DNA of 64,000 bases from Adiantum capillus-veneris (lineage: Eukaryota > Streptophyta > Polypodiopsida > Polypodiales > Pteridaceae): positions 1,416,312-1,480,311 of the forward strand of contig CM043945.1 in the NCBI GenBank assembly GCA_014529385.2, read 5' to 3'. Shown piece by piece: positions 33,018 through 44,445 of the stretch; within the stretch, counting starts at the first letter, position 1, and every line of letters starts with the position of its first letter. Position numbers and translations under genes: made by a program. Below the pieces are notes generated by a model. The model ran no database searches, had not been told where the DNA came from, and saw only the letters and a list, made by a program, of their open reading frames with translations.

Positions 33018-34112
33018 AAATCTAGCCACGACATCCATTTAGGATTCGGCCAAGGACGAAATTCAGCATCGGATCTCAAAAGTCAAATACCCCTCGCATA
33101 AAGCATATCTATAGTATGAATTGAAAGTGTTGGAATCGGCTGCCCTTCTCATGATCACTCCAGATGAGGTGGTTAAAAGCCTTGGGCATGAGATGATCGC
33201 CCTGACGCTGGTTAAAAACCTCAGCATGAGATGATTGCCCTGACACTGATGCGGCAGGAGGCTAGATTATGGCAGCAAAGAATGCTACATGACCTTGAAC
33301 CAAATAGCCGAGGGGATTACAGGGATGTTCCTGTCACTGCAATTCAAATTTAGACCATTATCGACAATCAACCCCTCTGGCAAAAGAAGTGGTTTGAGCA
33401 ACGACCAACAGATGAAACCTACTATAGGAATGCTCCACAGCACCTCAGAATCGACCCAACTTATTTTCCTATCAATAGATGGCAATCCTAGGACAGCTTT
33501 TACTCTTGGCAAAGAAAAAGGCCGACGGTATTGAACTACCCAATCATAACAAAGCCAATCAATAACAACCCCCTTTCAGAGAAGTATATGGTTCAGACAC
33601 TCAAAGGGGTCATTAATATGATGAAGGACATTCCGAGGGATCTCGGATGCCAGATGCTTGTGAAAGTTGCGAAGATGCTAATCACCTGCATAACGTCTTT
33701 CAATGATATAGAGGCAACGGAGTATCCCTAGAAGATTTTTGTGGAAGGCACATGAGGGCTCTGCTAGAATATGGAGACAGAAATCCCAAGCAAGAACGTC
33801 ATCATGGGATTGTATGCAAGAGTCATGTTCCTGCCCTCCCACTACATGCAGACTTTCGAGGAGGCGTTCATGACCGGGTTCTTCAAGGTGGACTCCTTTA
33901 TATTCAATCCCATGACAAAAGATATACCAGCACGCCATATAGCATATCAAAGTACTCTCAACAATAACCCTTTCAGAGAGCTGGCAACAAAAGTGGAGAT
34001 CCAGGAAAGAGCTCAGAAGTTCAGGCACATCACTGCAACACTAGAGAAAAGACAATAGACTACACTAAGACACAGATTGCACGAGAACGTGCAATGAATA
34101 GGAAGGGGGGAA
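33018..34112 (+). pseudogene. gypsy-2 aORF 3' part and 3' polypurine tract
   Basis: Plus-strand remains of the aORF C-terminus: 33531-33731 (LNYPIITKP, KYMVQTLKGVINMM) and 33771-34058 (GLYARVMFLP, QTFEEAFMTGFF), clearly homologous to gypsy-1 610-1416. Upstream, 33050-33290 reads ISKVKYPSHKAYL and LESAALLMITPDEVV in shifting frames. It is followed by a hairpin at 34076-34095 (8-bp stem ATTGCACG/CGTGCAAT, loop AGAA) and a polypurine tract AGGAAGGGGGGAA at 34100-34112, then the LTR. Stops and frameshifts make it non-functional. It supplies the piece missing from the gypsy-2 body at 41.8-59.0 kb. Confidence 0.82.
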
Positions 34113-35004
34113 TTTTTGGTGGAAAACAACAAGCTGACATGTAACATGCGGATGTATACCAAAACCTCTAATACTGGCTCATTTTTTCGAACGAAGCTGT
34201 TAATGAAGATTTGTAATTGTAACATATTTTGGCACATCCTCTTAGACTTTCTGAGTCTACACCCTTGTAAGTGGCTGAATGGCCGTGAGAAAGTTTCCTT
34301 AGCCTTTAAGTCAAAACCCTTAGTTTTAGACAAAAGGAAATCATTAGCTTAAAGGATTTTTTAAACATTCACTGTGGGAAGCCTCTTGATGCTACAAGTT
34401 GTAATCCACTTTTCTCCTGGATTGGTAATCAGAATTCATTTCTGAATAGCAAATTGTGTTCCTTGTCTCTTGCTCTACAATTTAAGTATAACCATTCTCA
34501 ATTCTATTGTGGTTGGCTATGCATTGCTTGTGAGCTAAATGCATTGATTTAAAGGTTAAAATGGTTGTTTTTTGATGTTTTGACCATGGATAAGTGTTTC
34601 TATGCGTAAGGGGGACCTTTCCATATAATTCTGTTTCAGTTTTCTGCACATTTTGTGATGGATTGTGATTTATGTACCTTCCCATATGGTTGCAGAACTT
34701 GGTAGGATTGTGCCCTTAGGTGTTGTAATACTTCTCCTTAAGTTTCATTGCATTCCGAATTCTTTTGGATGCCAAAAAAGCGTGATGACCTAGAGCGGTG
34801 AGATTGGACACATACTGATTTTTTGACTAGGAAGTGGTTGATTTGCTTTTGTCGTAGTATGAGTAGCTCTCTGAGTTCACTTTGATGAGATTGACACTCT
34901 CATTAAGTCTTCGTGCCCCATCCCGAGTCGCTTCCTTGCATATTGATATTATGTTAGTACAAAAGAGCTATGTTGCGGAAGTCCGTCGCGACGACCCGCT
35001 AACA
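34113..35004 (+). repeat. gypsy-2 3' LTR, plus strand, 892 bp
   Basis: Reverse complement of 58135-59024 along its whole length, with many differences, mostly transitions. It ends GACCCGCTAACA. The first bases are TTTTTGG where the partner has TGTTTGG. It holds a decayed palindrome copy (34655-34674) whose main differences from the gypsy-2 consensus are C to T. Confidence 0.9.
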
Positions 35005-35009
35005 GTTAT
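35005..35009. repeat. Probable gypsy-2 target-site duplication
   Basis: GTTAT follows the 3' LTR. On the far side of the 5' LTR, 59025-59029 reads GATAT on the minus strand. The uninterrupted unit X (about 40924-40932) has GGATATAGTTA at this site. One mismatch is consistent with decay. Confidence 0.65.
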
Positions 35010-35822
35010 AGTTAAATTTTTTCTTAGTTTTTCTCTATCTAGCTAACTTGATTCATGTACCAAACCTCTTGAAGGCATGAGTTTTGTCAATTCATCTAAT
35101 AATATATCTTGAGTATATCTTGATACCTTTCTTTTGGTAGTATTCCTTTAGAACTATATCTTGATATCTTTTATATTCTAAGCCATGGTCATTCCTTCTT
35201 GGGCTCATTACTTCAATAGATCTTTCTTAAGTCTCTTGACCAAATGATTAACCTTAACTACTCTTAGAGAATCTTTGTTCATTCTGTCTTGTACTTGCAA
35301 CTTGTTCCCTTAATTGTGTATAAATGTTACATTCCCTTGATTGTAATAGCTTGAATTTTTCTTAACCACTCCGTCCTTAAAATTCCTTTAAGAAAAAAAA
35401 ATATAAGTTCTCCATCTTACGTACACAAGACAAAATGAGAATAAGAATGATGTTTATGCTGAAAGGAAGGTTTATGCCTGCCTTGTCTATGAAAATAGTG
35501 GACCTACTAACCAATGATGCTCTCAACTCCTTATTTATGGAATGAGTCTCAACTTTCAATCTTCTAATGAGGAAATTAGATTTGAACTTATCTTGCTTAA
35601 TCTCTTTTTTTTGTGTTTCTTTTGTTCCTTCAAAACCTAATTTTCCAAAATAGTTTACTAACTCCAATTTTGTTACAAGGGAGTTCCTCTTGCTCTACCT
35701 TGTACTAAAACTTTCACCAATTGTGGTTTCAAAAGAGACTATCCCTTTTGTAGGAAAGATGAGGTGGACAAAATTTTCTAACATGGTCTGTTCTTTTTTC
35801 AACAATTGCTATCTCTATTTAT
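35005..35822 (+). repeat. Unit X copy A, right part
   Basis: Matches 40930-41798 in direct orientation throughout, including AACTTGATTCATGTACCAAACC and the TCTAATAATATATCTTGAG region. Unit X copy A was split by gypsy-2; its left part is 59025-59335 on the other strand. No protein is recognised; a minus-strand frame (35667-35377) with RASLVSRSTIFIDKAG recurs in copy B (41444-41238). Confidence 0.82.
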
Positions 35823-38800
35823 TCTTGCACAAATTAGACAACTTCCTCTTCTTAATATTCCCATGTCATTTTGTCAATACCTCATTCTCTTCCTACAAAA
35901 GTGCATACTGAAAATCTTTATCTGGCTAAGGATAGAAAATACACTTTGATACCACTTGTGAGAGCCATGCCAAGGACCATTGATTGTACCATCTCCAAAC
36001 GGATACACCATGATTCTCGACATCCCTCTTGCTTGAGACCGACACCAAGACAGTACTCCTGCTCTTTGGTGCCAACTCGGGAGTGATAATATTCACTTTT
36101 TCCCATATGGAATCCTTAACCCGGAAACACCTTTTGTTATCAATTCAACTTTCCAGTTCTTTTTTAGAATATTTTACTTCCTTTCCCCTTTAGTATAAGT
36201 AAAGTTATCTAGTTCTCTTTCAAGCAATCCCATATACTTCTCCAGTCATACCCCTATCCTCATCCTAGGACTTAGGTATCATGTCTCCTCCACCACATGT
36301 TGAGGTGGCACCTTTACAAAAATTTCAATTATTTTTTTTCTTTATCATGTGTGGGAAAGGCTTATTAAAAAAAACTACTCTAGGTTTGTTTTAAATCAAT
36401 AATCCGAGAAGTAGAGCAAAGTTTCGACTGATAATGACAATTGTGTAATAGCCCATTTAGGTTCCTAGCCTTTCCAAGGCTCCTTTTTTCAAAACAATTA
36501 GAAGAGTTCCTTAGTTAAATCACATCCTCCTCCACTATTTGATCCCTTCTTGGATCCATTTTTCATTCTTATTTTTGCGTCGGTATCAGGCCGAGAGGCC
36601 GATTCCTAGACGCATCCGTGGGTCTCACCACCCGATCAAGACTCACTGCCATTCAATCTCATGTCCAGGGCAATGAATGAACCAGAGCTCAAAACATAGA
36701 CCAACGGTTATCAGTCCTAGCCAAAAAGGACCATCCCCCATTGCATCTCATATGTAAACACCTATGTTGGCCTTTTCCAAACATGTAAGTTTATACTTAA
36801 ATCTTCTATGTTATGCTAGGGTAATCAACGTCAAATCTTCTCGGTAAAGGTTTAGTCTTAGTTGAAATTTAGATTTGGTTCATTGAGTTATAATCACTTA
36901 GTTCCTAATTCCTTTTATTTTTCACTCAAACAAGACCGTAAGAAAACAACGAGTCTCTTGGACGCTAAGGTTTTGTCTCGGCGTAAGTTTCAAGTTAGCC
37001 CCATCTTGGATGAATCCCATTTGTTTTTCCTTCCATCATTTTCCATCCATGGAGAATCTTCATGGAATTGATGTGATTTTATGTTCAAGCAAACGGTTGT
37101 CACTTTCGTAAAGCTATCCCCTTACTCCCCATTCTTCATAGTTGCAAAACAAACTTGAAAGTAGACGAACTTGAAATGTATAATGAATATTCTCTATACG
37201 ATGACCTTTACTTAAGTGTGAACCATGAGTAGTAAACACTAGCATTTAAAATGCATCAACTTGTGATCCTAAGATAAATAATTAAAAACTTCCTTTAATT
37301 TGATTATACAAGATTAAATGATTGTTTATGCAAGAGTAGAATCCTTCTATGAGTGATAGTGTAAGATTAATTTGTGAAATTCCTAAGAGTAGACATACTA
37401 GTGTCGTGCAAAATGCTCATGCAAAAGAGTACAAATATTCAAAAAATTCTTCCCAAGATAGGGTTTAGGCTTACCTTTTTCTTTCGTGGGAGGATTAATC
37501 ACACAACTTAGGAGAGGCTTAATGGTTTGGAATTTTCCAATTTGCAAGAGGGAAGGAAGGGAATGACCTTATTTGCAATGGGGAACTTCTTTCTCAAAGA
37601 AAAACTCCTTTTGCTATTATAAACTTACCCCTTAAAACTCAACTTAGTATTTCACTAAAAAATTTACACACATAATTTATGAAAAATCAAGAGCATTTCC
37701 TTTGGAGAAATAATATTTACTCTTTTTGAAAAATAAGGTTAGTTCCAAGAATAATTTCATTACTTAGCTGCCTTTGATTTATGGTATTTATGTTTATAAG
37801 GATAGTTGAGGTAAGAGTAACTTAAAAATCAATAAAATTGATTTATGCGAAAGATTACGGGATAATTAAGGATATTAGTCACCATTCAATCATGCATACT
37901 ATGTAGATAGGTATGATCTCCAGTAACCATATGGTTAAAGAGAGTGCTTTCTACTCTCTCTATGTCATATCAGTTTGGTAATCTAAGAAACATGAAATAA
38001 CAGAATTTAAAATAATTAGATAAATATGACCTCCAGTAACCTACGGTTAAAGAGAGTGTTTTCTACTCTCTCTATGCCATATTACTCTACTAGTCTAAGA
38101 AACTTGAAATAACATCATAGTTAGTTGTTAGCAAGGTAGTTAGTTATGATTATTATTGGACCATAATCAGAAGGAAACAAAAAAATTAAGAAGTTATTTC
38201 TTCTTTCCAAGCAAAAAGGCTTTCTTATGGTGATATGAGAGCTTAAGCATAAATTTAAGTAAGCATGAAAGTAAATCACTTTCAAAAAACTGTAATAGCA
38301 TAAACAGAACAAGAAAACATTACCTTAGTGTGTGTGTAGGGTAGAGTTTTCTCCTTGCTTTGGGAGACTATTGAAGAAATGAGTGGACGAGTCGGCACTT
38401 TCCCTCTTCACTTCGCTTGAGAACCACCAATTATGCTACTTGGAATGAGAGAATGGAAAGAGATAAAGGGGATTCAAGCTATGGAAAGCTCGAGAATTAG
38501 GAGAGAGGAGAGGGAAAGTGTAAGATGAAGAAGAAGATCAAGTATTGACAAAGTTGATTAGGGTTTTGGCCATGGCTTCCTCTTAGAGAGAGATGTGTGT
38601 TTAGGAGGTGTGTGTGAAAGATCTTTTGATATGGATTTCTCAAGCTTGCTCTTAAGCTTGTACTTCCAAAAATGAGAAGAAAATTATGTCTCCCCAATCT
38701 CAAAAAAATAAAAAGTCTTTCAAAACATATAAAGTGCACAAGTGAAGGGTGAGTTAGGAAATGAAAAGATAGATGAAAGTGGAAAGTCAAAAGACATATG

Positions 38801-38918
38801 AAGGTGGAAATTCAAAAGACCTTTTGTCTCCATATACATCAATTTCACATTGTACATTTTTGTTTCTCTTCTCCTTTATTTTCCCTTTAGTGTTTTCTTC
38901 TCTTTAAAGTGTCCTTGT

Positions 38919-38919
<1 letters not shown>

Positions 38920-38996
<77 letters not shown>
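38920..38996. repeat. (CT)n microsatellite, 77 nt
   Basis: A pure CT repeat inside unit Y copy 2. No counterpart is seen at the matching place in copy 1. Confidence 0.97.
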
Positions 38997-38999
<3 letters not shown>

Positions 39000-39045
39000 G
39001 TTGTATCTATCCTTGTCACGTCTAGCTGATATTGTTGCAAATCTA

Positions 39046-39905
39046 TGTGCTTCGTCATTGCCCGTTGCTGCATGCTATAGACTAGCGTATCATTTTTGTT
39101 TTTATTGAGGGAATCTTTGAATTAGGATTACCTTTTAATTTTTTTGACGCCATTAGGAATATATTTAAATTTTTTAAAGAAGGGAAATGTAAAATGAGAA
39201 AAAAAACCCTCTTTTTTTGCATATTTTAGTTGAATGCCTTCACTTATCATGATAGGTTACCTTCCTTATCGATAAGTTCTTTTTAACTTATCTTGATAAC
39301 TTATCTTGCTTCTCAAAGCTTCTTCAACAAGCTACCTACTCAACTCATCCTTATCTTTATCTTCTCTTTTTTTCTTTTATCTTTATCTTTTCCTTTTTCC
39401 TTATCTTAGCTTTTTTCTTTTTCTTTATGTTAATTTTCTCAAAATTAAAAGCTATTTTTCAATGCATTGGTTATTTCCCTATTCCCATGGTGTGCTTCGT
39501 CATTGCCCGTTGCTGCATGCTATAGACTAGCGCATCGTTTTTGTTGTTATTGAGGGAATCTTTGAATTAGGATTACCTTTTAATCTTTTTGAAGCCATTA
39601 GGAATATATTTAAAATTTTTAAAGAAGGGAAATGTAAAATGAGAAGAAAAACCCTCTTTTTATGCATATTTTAGTTGAATGCCTTCACTTATCATGATAG
39701 GTTATCTTCCTTATCGATAAGTTCTTTTTAACTTATCTTGCTTCTCAAAGCTTCTTCAACAAGCTACTTTATCTTCTCTTTTTCTTCTTTATCTTTATCT
39801 TTTCCTTTTCCTTATCTTAGCTTTTTTCTTTTTCTTTATGTTAATTTTCTCAAAATTAAAAAGCTATTTTTCAATGCATTGGTTATGTCCCTATTCCCAT
39901 GGTGT
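39046..39905. repeat. Tandem duplication, period 445 bp
   Basis: 39046-39490 and 39491-39905 share TGTGCTTCGTCATTGCCCG and the following few hundred bases with small indels, including the pyrimidine-rich stretch. Only one copy is present in unit Y copy 1. Confidence 0.85.
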
Positions 39906-39945
39906 AAGCCGAAAGTGGCTCGTGGGTAAACTTTGGAGCTTTGAA

Positions 39946-40329
39946 TTTACTCTAAATTTACACGAATAATTTTTTTAAAAAAAAAATCTTTTTCTTTTTA
40001 AAGTTGATGGCTTAGATACGGTAATAATAATAAGGGCTATGAGAAGGCCCTTACAAACTCTCCACCAACAAAAAGAAAGAGATGTCCTCATCTCAAAACA
40101 ATAAAGGTAGGTGTCAATCTTCAAACGCAAGTTACACTTTGTAACCTCTAGGTAATGCTAATGTAGTCTTCGCTAGTTGGCTCATGTATATAAGCCACAA
40201 GCTATCCTCATCTCTTACAATATTCTTACCTCAACCTTCCTCTCTTTTCTTTCCATCTTCCTACCAAGAGTTTCTTAGGATTATCTCTTTCAATCCTTTA
40301 CACTGTCTCTTTGCTCATTACCTTACTTT
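39946..40329. other. Spacer with promoter-like TATA box
   Basis: No gene. TATATAAG at 40197-40204 lies about 130 bp upstream of the ATG at 40330, with pyrimidine-rich sequence between, as in plant promoters. The function is inferred. Confidence 0.4.
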
Positions 40330-40842
40330 ATGGATCGTTGGAAGGAGCTGGTTTTATCTTTAGCCATTTCTCACATGTAGCAAGCAAGTGAATCTGTGAG
40401 GAGGGATTTTCTGAAGCGGTATGAGCCTCTGCTCTTCCCTCACTTGGGAACTTCAATATCTCAAACCAAATGGTGGACATTTCAAAGCATATCAAGCGTG
40501 ACACTTTGGGCTTGGGAGCACTTTCGCAACAATGTTCGCTTGACTATGGTTATTGAAGCTATGGTCTTGGTTCCTTGATATTATTGCGTGATGAGATCAA
40601 TGCATTGGGGTTTTTTTGAACGATTCTTTTTGCTTGCACAATTCCTTTCTCATCGAAAGATATTGCTTTACCCTCATTTTGGTTTACATCTTAGAGGGCC
40701 CTTTAACTTCTCACCTCATACTAGAGATATTAGTGTAACAATTTCACATAGAATTCTTCTTATGGATGTAAGGACTAATATGTGCTCTGCTTGTGATAGT
40801 TGCTTTTGTAATCATGTGATGGATGGGATTTTTGACTTGTAA
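40330..40842 (+). pseudogene. Unidentified 170-codon reading frame with two stops
   Basis: The ATG at 40330 opens a frame starting MDRWKELVLSLAISHM, interrupted by TAG after 16 codons and by TGA at about 40576, then in the same frame to 40842. It is rich in W, F and H. The C-terminal end has a Cys cluster NMCSACDSCFC and a conserved DGIFDL/DGLIDI ending. The last 70 residues have a homologue on the minus strand at 59335-59060 (unit X copy A, NMCPACDSCFC), where codon-level similarity is kept. I recognise no family; the CxxCxxCxC cluster could bind metal. It may be a captured host gene fragment or a TE gene. Confidence 0.45.
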
Positions 40843-41798
40843 AAAGATTTATATCTTTTAACAAAGTTTATCATTTATTAAGATTTTGATTCTTGTCTTG
40901 AATCCTTGTCTTTGTGATTTCTCTAGATGGATATAGTTAGTTTTGTTCTAAGTTTTTCTCTATCTAGTTAACTTGATTCATGTACCAAACCTCTTGAAGG
41001 TGAGAGTTTTGTCAATTCATCTAATAATATATCTTGAGTATATCTTGATACCTTTCTTTTGGTAATATTCCTTTAGAAATATATCTTGATATCTTTTATA
41101 TTCTAAGACATGGTGACTAATTCTTGGGCTCATTACTTGAATAGATCTTTCGTAAGTCTCTTGGATTAATTGATTAATTGCTTAACTATTCTTAGAGGAA
41201 CTTTGCTCATTTTGCTTTCTACTTGCATCTTGTTCCCTTAATTGTATACAAATGTTACATTCCCTTGATTGTAATAACTTGACTTTTGCTTAACCACTCC
41301 ATCCTTAAAATTTCTTTGAAAAAATATGTATACATAATTCTCCATCTTACATACACAAAATAGAATGAGAATTAGAATGATCTTTAAGTTGAAAGGAAGG
41401 TTTACGCCTTCCTTGTCTGTAAAAATAGTGGACCTACTAGCCAATTATGCTCTTAGCTCCTTATCCGTGGGCCGGGTCCCGATTTTCAATCTCTTAACGA
41501 TGAAATTAGATTTGAACTTATGTTGCTTAGTCTCTTTGACTTTTGTGTTTCTTTTGTTCCTTCAAAATATTTATTCTCAAAACAATCTTATTAACTCCAA
41601 ATTTTCTAAACAAAATTGTTGCAAAAGACCATTGGCCTAAGTACTTCAAGGGAGTTCATGTTGCTCTATCTTGTACTAAAACTTGTTCACCAATTGTGTT
41701 TTCGAAAGAGACTATCCCTTTTGCAAAAAAGATGAGGTGGAAAAAATATTCTAGCATGGTCTCTCTTTTCTTTTTCTACAATAGCTATCTCCGTTTAC
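40640..41798 (+). repeat. Unit X copy B (uninterrupted)
   Basis: The intact version of unit X: bases 40640-40929 match 59025-59335 (reverse complement) and 40930-41798 match 35005-35822. It shows the empty site of the gypsy-2 insertion (GGATATAGTTA near 40929). It ends at the junction with the broken gypsy-2 aORF. Confidence 0.82.
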
Positions 41799-41809
41799 AC
41801 AGTGCGTGT

Positions 41810-42453
41810 AGTTAGCACATCTCTTTGGTGAGTATTGAATGTGGATTGCTCGAACCCTCCTTCTTGCCCAAAGTCTATTGAGGCTATTTGCTGAGGTGTT
41901 GCTTGTGATTTTCCCTCAGAGTCTCCAAGTCCCCCCGTGCCTCTGAAAACTGCTTCCTCAATTCTTTGATTTCCTCATCTTTGGCTTTTTGCAAGGCCCT
42001 ATGTCCTACTATCATGATTTGTCTATCATACTTTTCCTGAGCCAGGGCCTCTTTTAGATCTTTAACCTCTTGGTTCAGGGAGGTTGATCTATCAGTCATG
42101 ATTGAGGAGGTGGGAGTCTCTTGTCTGTCTAAGAGCTGGGTCAGGGTCCTGTTGAACACCGCGTATGACTCTTGCAGCTTTTTGTTATGTTCCCTTTCTT
42201 TGGTTAGTTCCTCCTTGAGGCGTTGCTGCTCGACTTGCAATGAAGAGTTTGCCTCATTAAACTGTTGCACCCCCTTGTAATAGTGGGCTGCATTTTCTTG
42301 TTCTCTTTGCAACTCAGATTGGACTTGTAGATGTGCTTTCTCCAATTCCTTTATTCTTTGTTTTAGATGTAAGGTATTTTTAATTGCCTTAGACGCTTCT
42401 CTTTTGGTATCTTCCAGTTCTAGCTCGTGCAGGTTGCAGAGAGCACTTTGCAT
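41810..42453 (-). pseudogene. gypsy-2 aORF, coiled-coil region up to the break
   Basis: 42453-41884 is a 189-residue almost pure coiled coil (Glu/Lys/Gln/Leu heptads), the counterpart of gypsy-1 2563-1452. After one stop a further frame (PQQIASIDFGQEGGFEQSTF) runs to about 41805 and ends where unit X begins, at the proposed inversion breakpoint. Confidence 0.7.
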
Positions 42454-42699
42454 TGAAACTCGAGCTTGATCTGATCTAAATGAGCATCAATGTCAAATGA
42501 CGTTATCATTTCTATTCCAATCCTCTATTACAGCTTGCGATCGAGGCGATCTTGGTTTTTGCTGGGTTTTTTTACCTTGATCTGATGTCCCAGCCTCATC
42601 AGTCATTTTTTCCTTCAGTTTCAGCTCTTCTATAACTGCTGAAATTGTGGTTCGCTTTGGTTGTGTTGCCTCTGTTTCTTATTTTGTCTTTTGTTTTGA

Positions 42700-44312
42700 C
42701 TACATCTTCTCCGCTCCTTGCTCTGGGAGGTCTACAACTTTTTCTTTCTCTTTTGCTGCAGTCTCTGAAGGTACCTCAGTGTCCTTGGGAGAATCAAATT
42801 CTTGACCCTGTTGGTCAAGCGTGTCTTGATCTTCCTTCCCTTGTGAGTTATATTTCTCTTTTTCGGTCCAAGTGGATTCATCAGATGATTCGAGATTATT
42901 GACGCGTGGTCTCTTTGCCTCTTCTTTCTCTCTTAGCTCCATCTTTTGTTTGAGCTTGTTTTGGATTCGTTGCCGCATGGCACTAGCAATCTCTTGATTG
43001 TCTTCAGCTTCTTGTCTTTTTTGTTGCTTGATTTGTTCTAGAGTCGTTGTCTTCCTACGTAGCAATGGAATGTTTTCTTCTTATTATTCTTCTTTCTCTT
43101 CATCAGCTTTTGTTCCTTGACTTCTTTTTTCTTCATGCTTGTGTTGGCGGATCCTTTTCCTCAACGCCTATGCTTCTTCCATTGTTCTCCTGGCTTGAGT
43201 AATTGGGATGGCTTCTGCCACGCCGGAAATTTTCTTCCTCAATCATGTATATCCCAGGGAGAAGTTACTACCATGCTCCTCTTCTAAAGACTGGTATTTT
43301 GAGGGGTGTCTCTTTGTTGGGACCCAGGTTCCTAGATATTGCGAGCATCCTACTCTGTCTTTTCGCTGTCAGAGTCCTTTATGGTTGCGCTTTGACTTGT
43401 TTGTTTAGATTTTGGTTTTGGCCTTGTGGATGGTCCGGCCACAGGTCTTACTGCTCTTTTAGATTTGTGAATCAGATCTAACTGCACTTCTATGGGTGGT
43501 AGATCATCAATCATCCCTAATGCTTGATAGGCAATGTGCGTCAGCATTGGGCTCGTGTTCATGTAGGCCTTGCTTTTTTGGCTCCCCTTTAGGTTTGCTT
43601 TGATGATGTTGTCAAGGAGGTAACTTCCAAAGTCACAACTGACCACTCTTCTCTCTACCAAGCCCATTTCCATTACTACTGCCATGTGCAACAACGGTTC
43701 TGTATATCTTGGTGCGTTCTGCACTTTGAAGTGTTGCGATATGAGGCGCAATGGCAATTTGGTTTCAAATAGATCAAATCCTGATATGTAAGCTTTGTTG
43801 TTGTCTTGTCTTTTGCAATAGATTGTGTGTCCCTTGCTGCACATGGAGAGCTTCATTGATTATTTCTGTTGTGATCTTAACCTTGGCTATTGCCCCATCT
43901 TTGTCAGTCAAGGTGGCTTCTCCATTGTATTGAATCAAGCTTATGAGTTCATGAGCTCGTCTGAAATCCATTCCCCAGGGCAATAATCGTAGGAAGCTGT
44001 CCAATTGCAGGCATCTACCCCCTGCTTGTATTATCTGGCTTTTAGTGTAGTACTGGTCCACATTTTCCTTGGGAAGATAGTGGTGTTTACTATTTCTCTG
44101 TCCGCGGCTTGAAATCTTTCAATGAATATGTTAGCTGGTATTGTTTTGAGTACCTGCTCGGTGATATGAGCCTTCTCATTTGAGGAGATATCTGTTATCT
44201 CATAAGGTGCAGCTTCCCACTCCCTTTGTGCTTTCCTTCGAGGAATCCTATGGTCAATTTTAGCATTGAAAACAAGGTTCAGCAATTGATTAGAACTGTC
44301 GGAAAGTTGCAA
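42700..44312 (-). pseudogene. gypsy-2 aORF, N-terminal and central domains
   Basis: Pieces 44312-44031, 44061-43774, 43856-43350 and 43065-42700 lie in shifting frames. The first begins MQLSDSSNQLLNLVFNAKID. The second has GMDFRRAHELISLIQYNG and VKITTEIINEALHV, aligned with gypsy-1 at about 3.7 kb. The third (SGFDLFETKLPLRLISQHF) aligns with gypsy-1 3580-3200 and ends in a Pro/Lys/Ser-rich linker. The fourth is a charged helical region. The EIINEAL segment recalls the plant transposon protein domain of Athila third ORFs, from memory. Not functional as it stands. Confidence 0.66.
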
Positions 44313-44445
44313 ACTTTGACCATAAAATGGAAAATGGACATAACTTTGTCAAAACTACCCCAAATTTGACCAAATTTCACCAGTGCATCTAGGATTACTA
44401 TAGGCACAAGGGCATAATGTAACAGATGAATTTTGGTAAAAAGGT

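Larger units (their letters stand above)
35840..39945 (-). repeat. Unit Y, copy 2 (inverted)
   Basis: Reverse-complement match to 27870-33015 in the blocks listed there. It abuts the right end of unit X copy A. It lacks the SINE and hairpin element of copy 1 and carries its own (CT)n array and a local tandem duplication at 39046-39905. No gene is recognised. Confidence 0.8.

Noticed and set aside
34113-35004. A solo LTR from an independent gypsy-2 insertion
   Set aside because: It has its own polypurine tract and aORF end upstream, and its target site matches the flank of the gypsy-2 5' LTR, so a split single element fits better.
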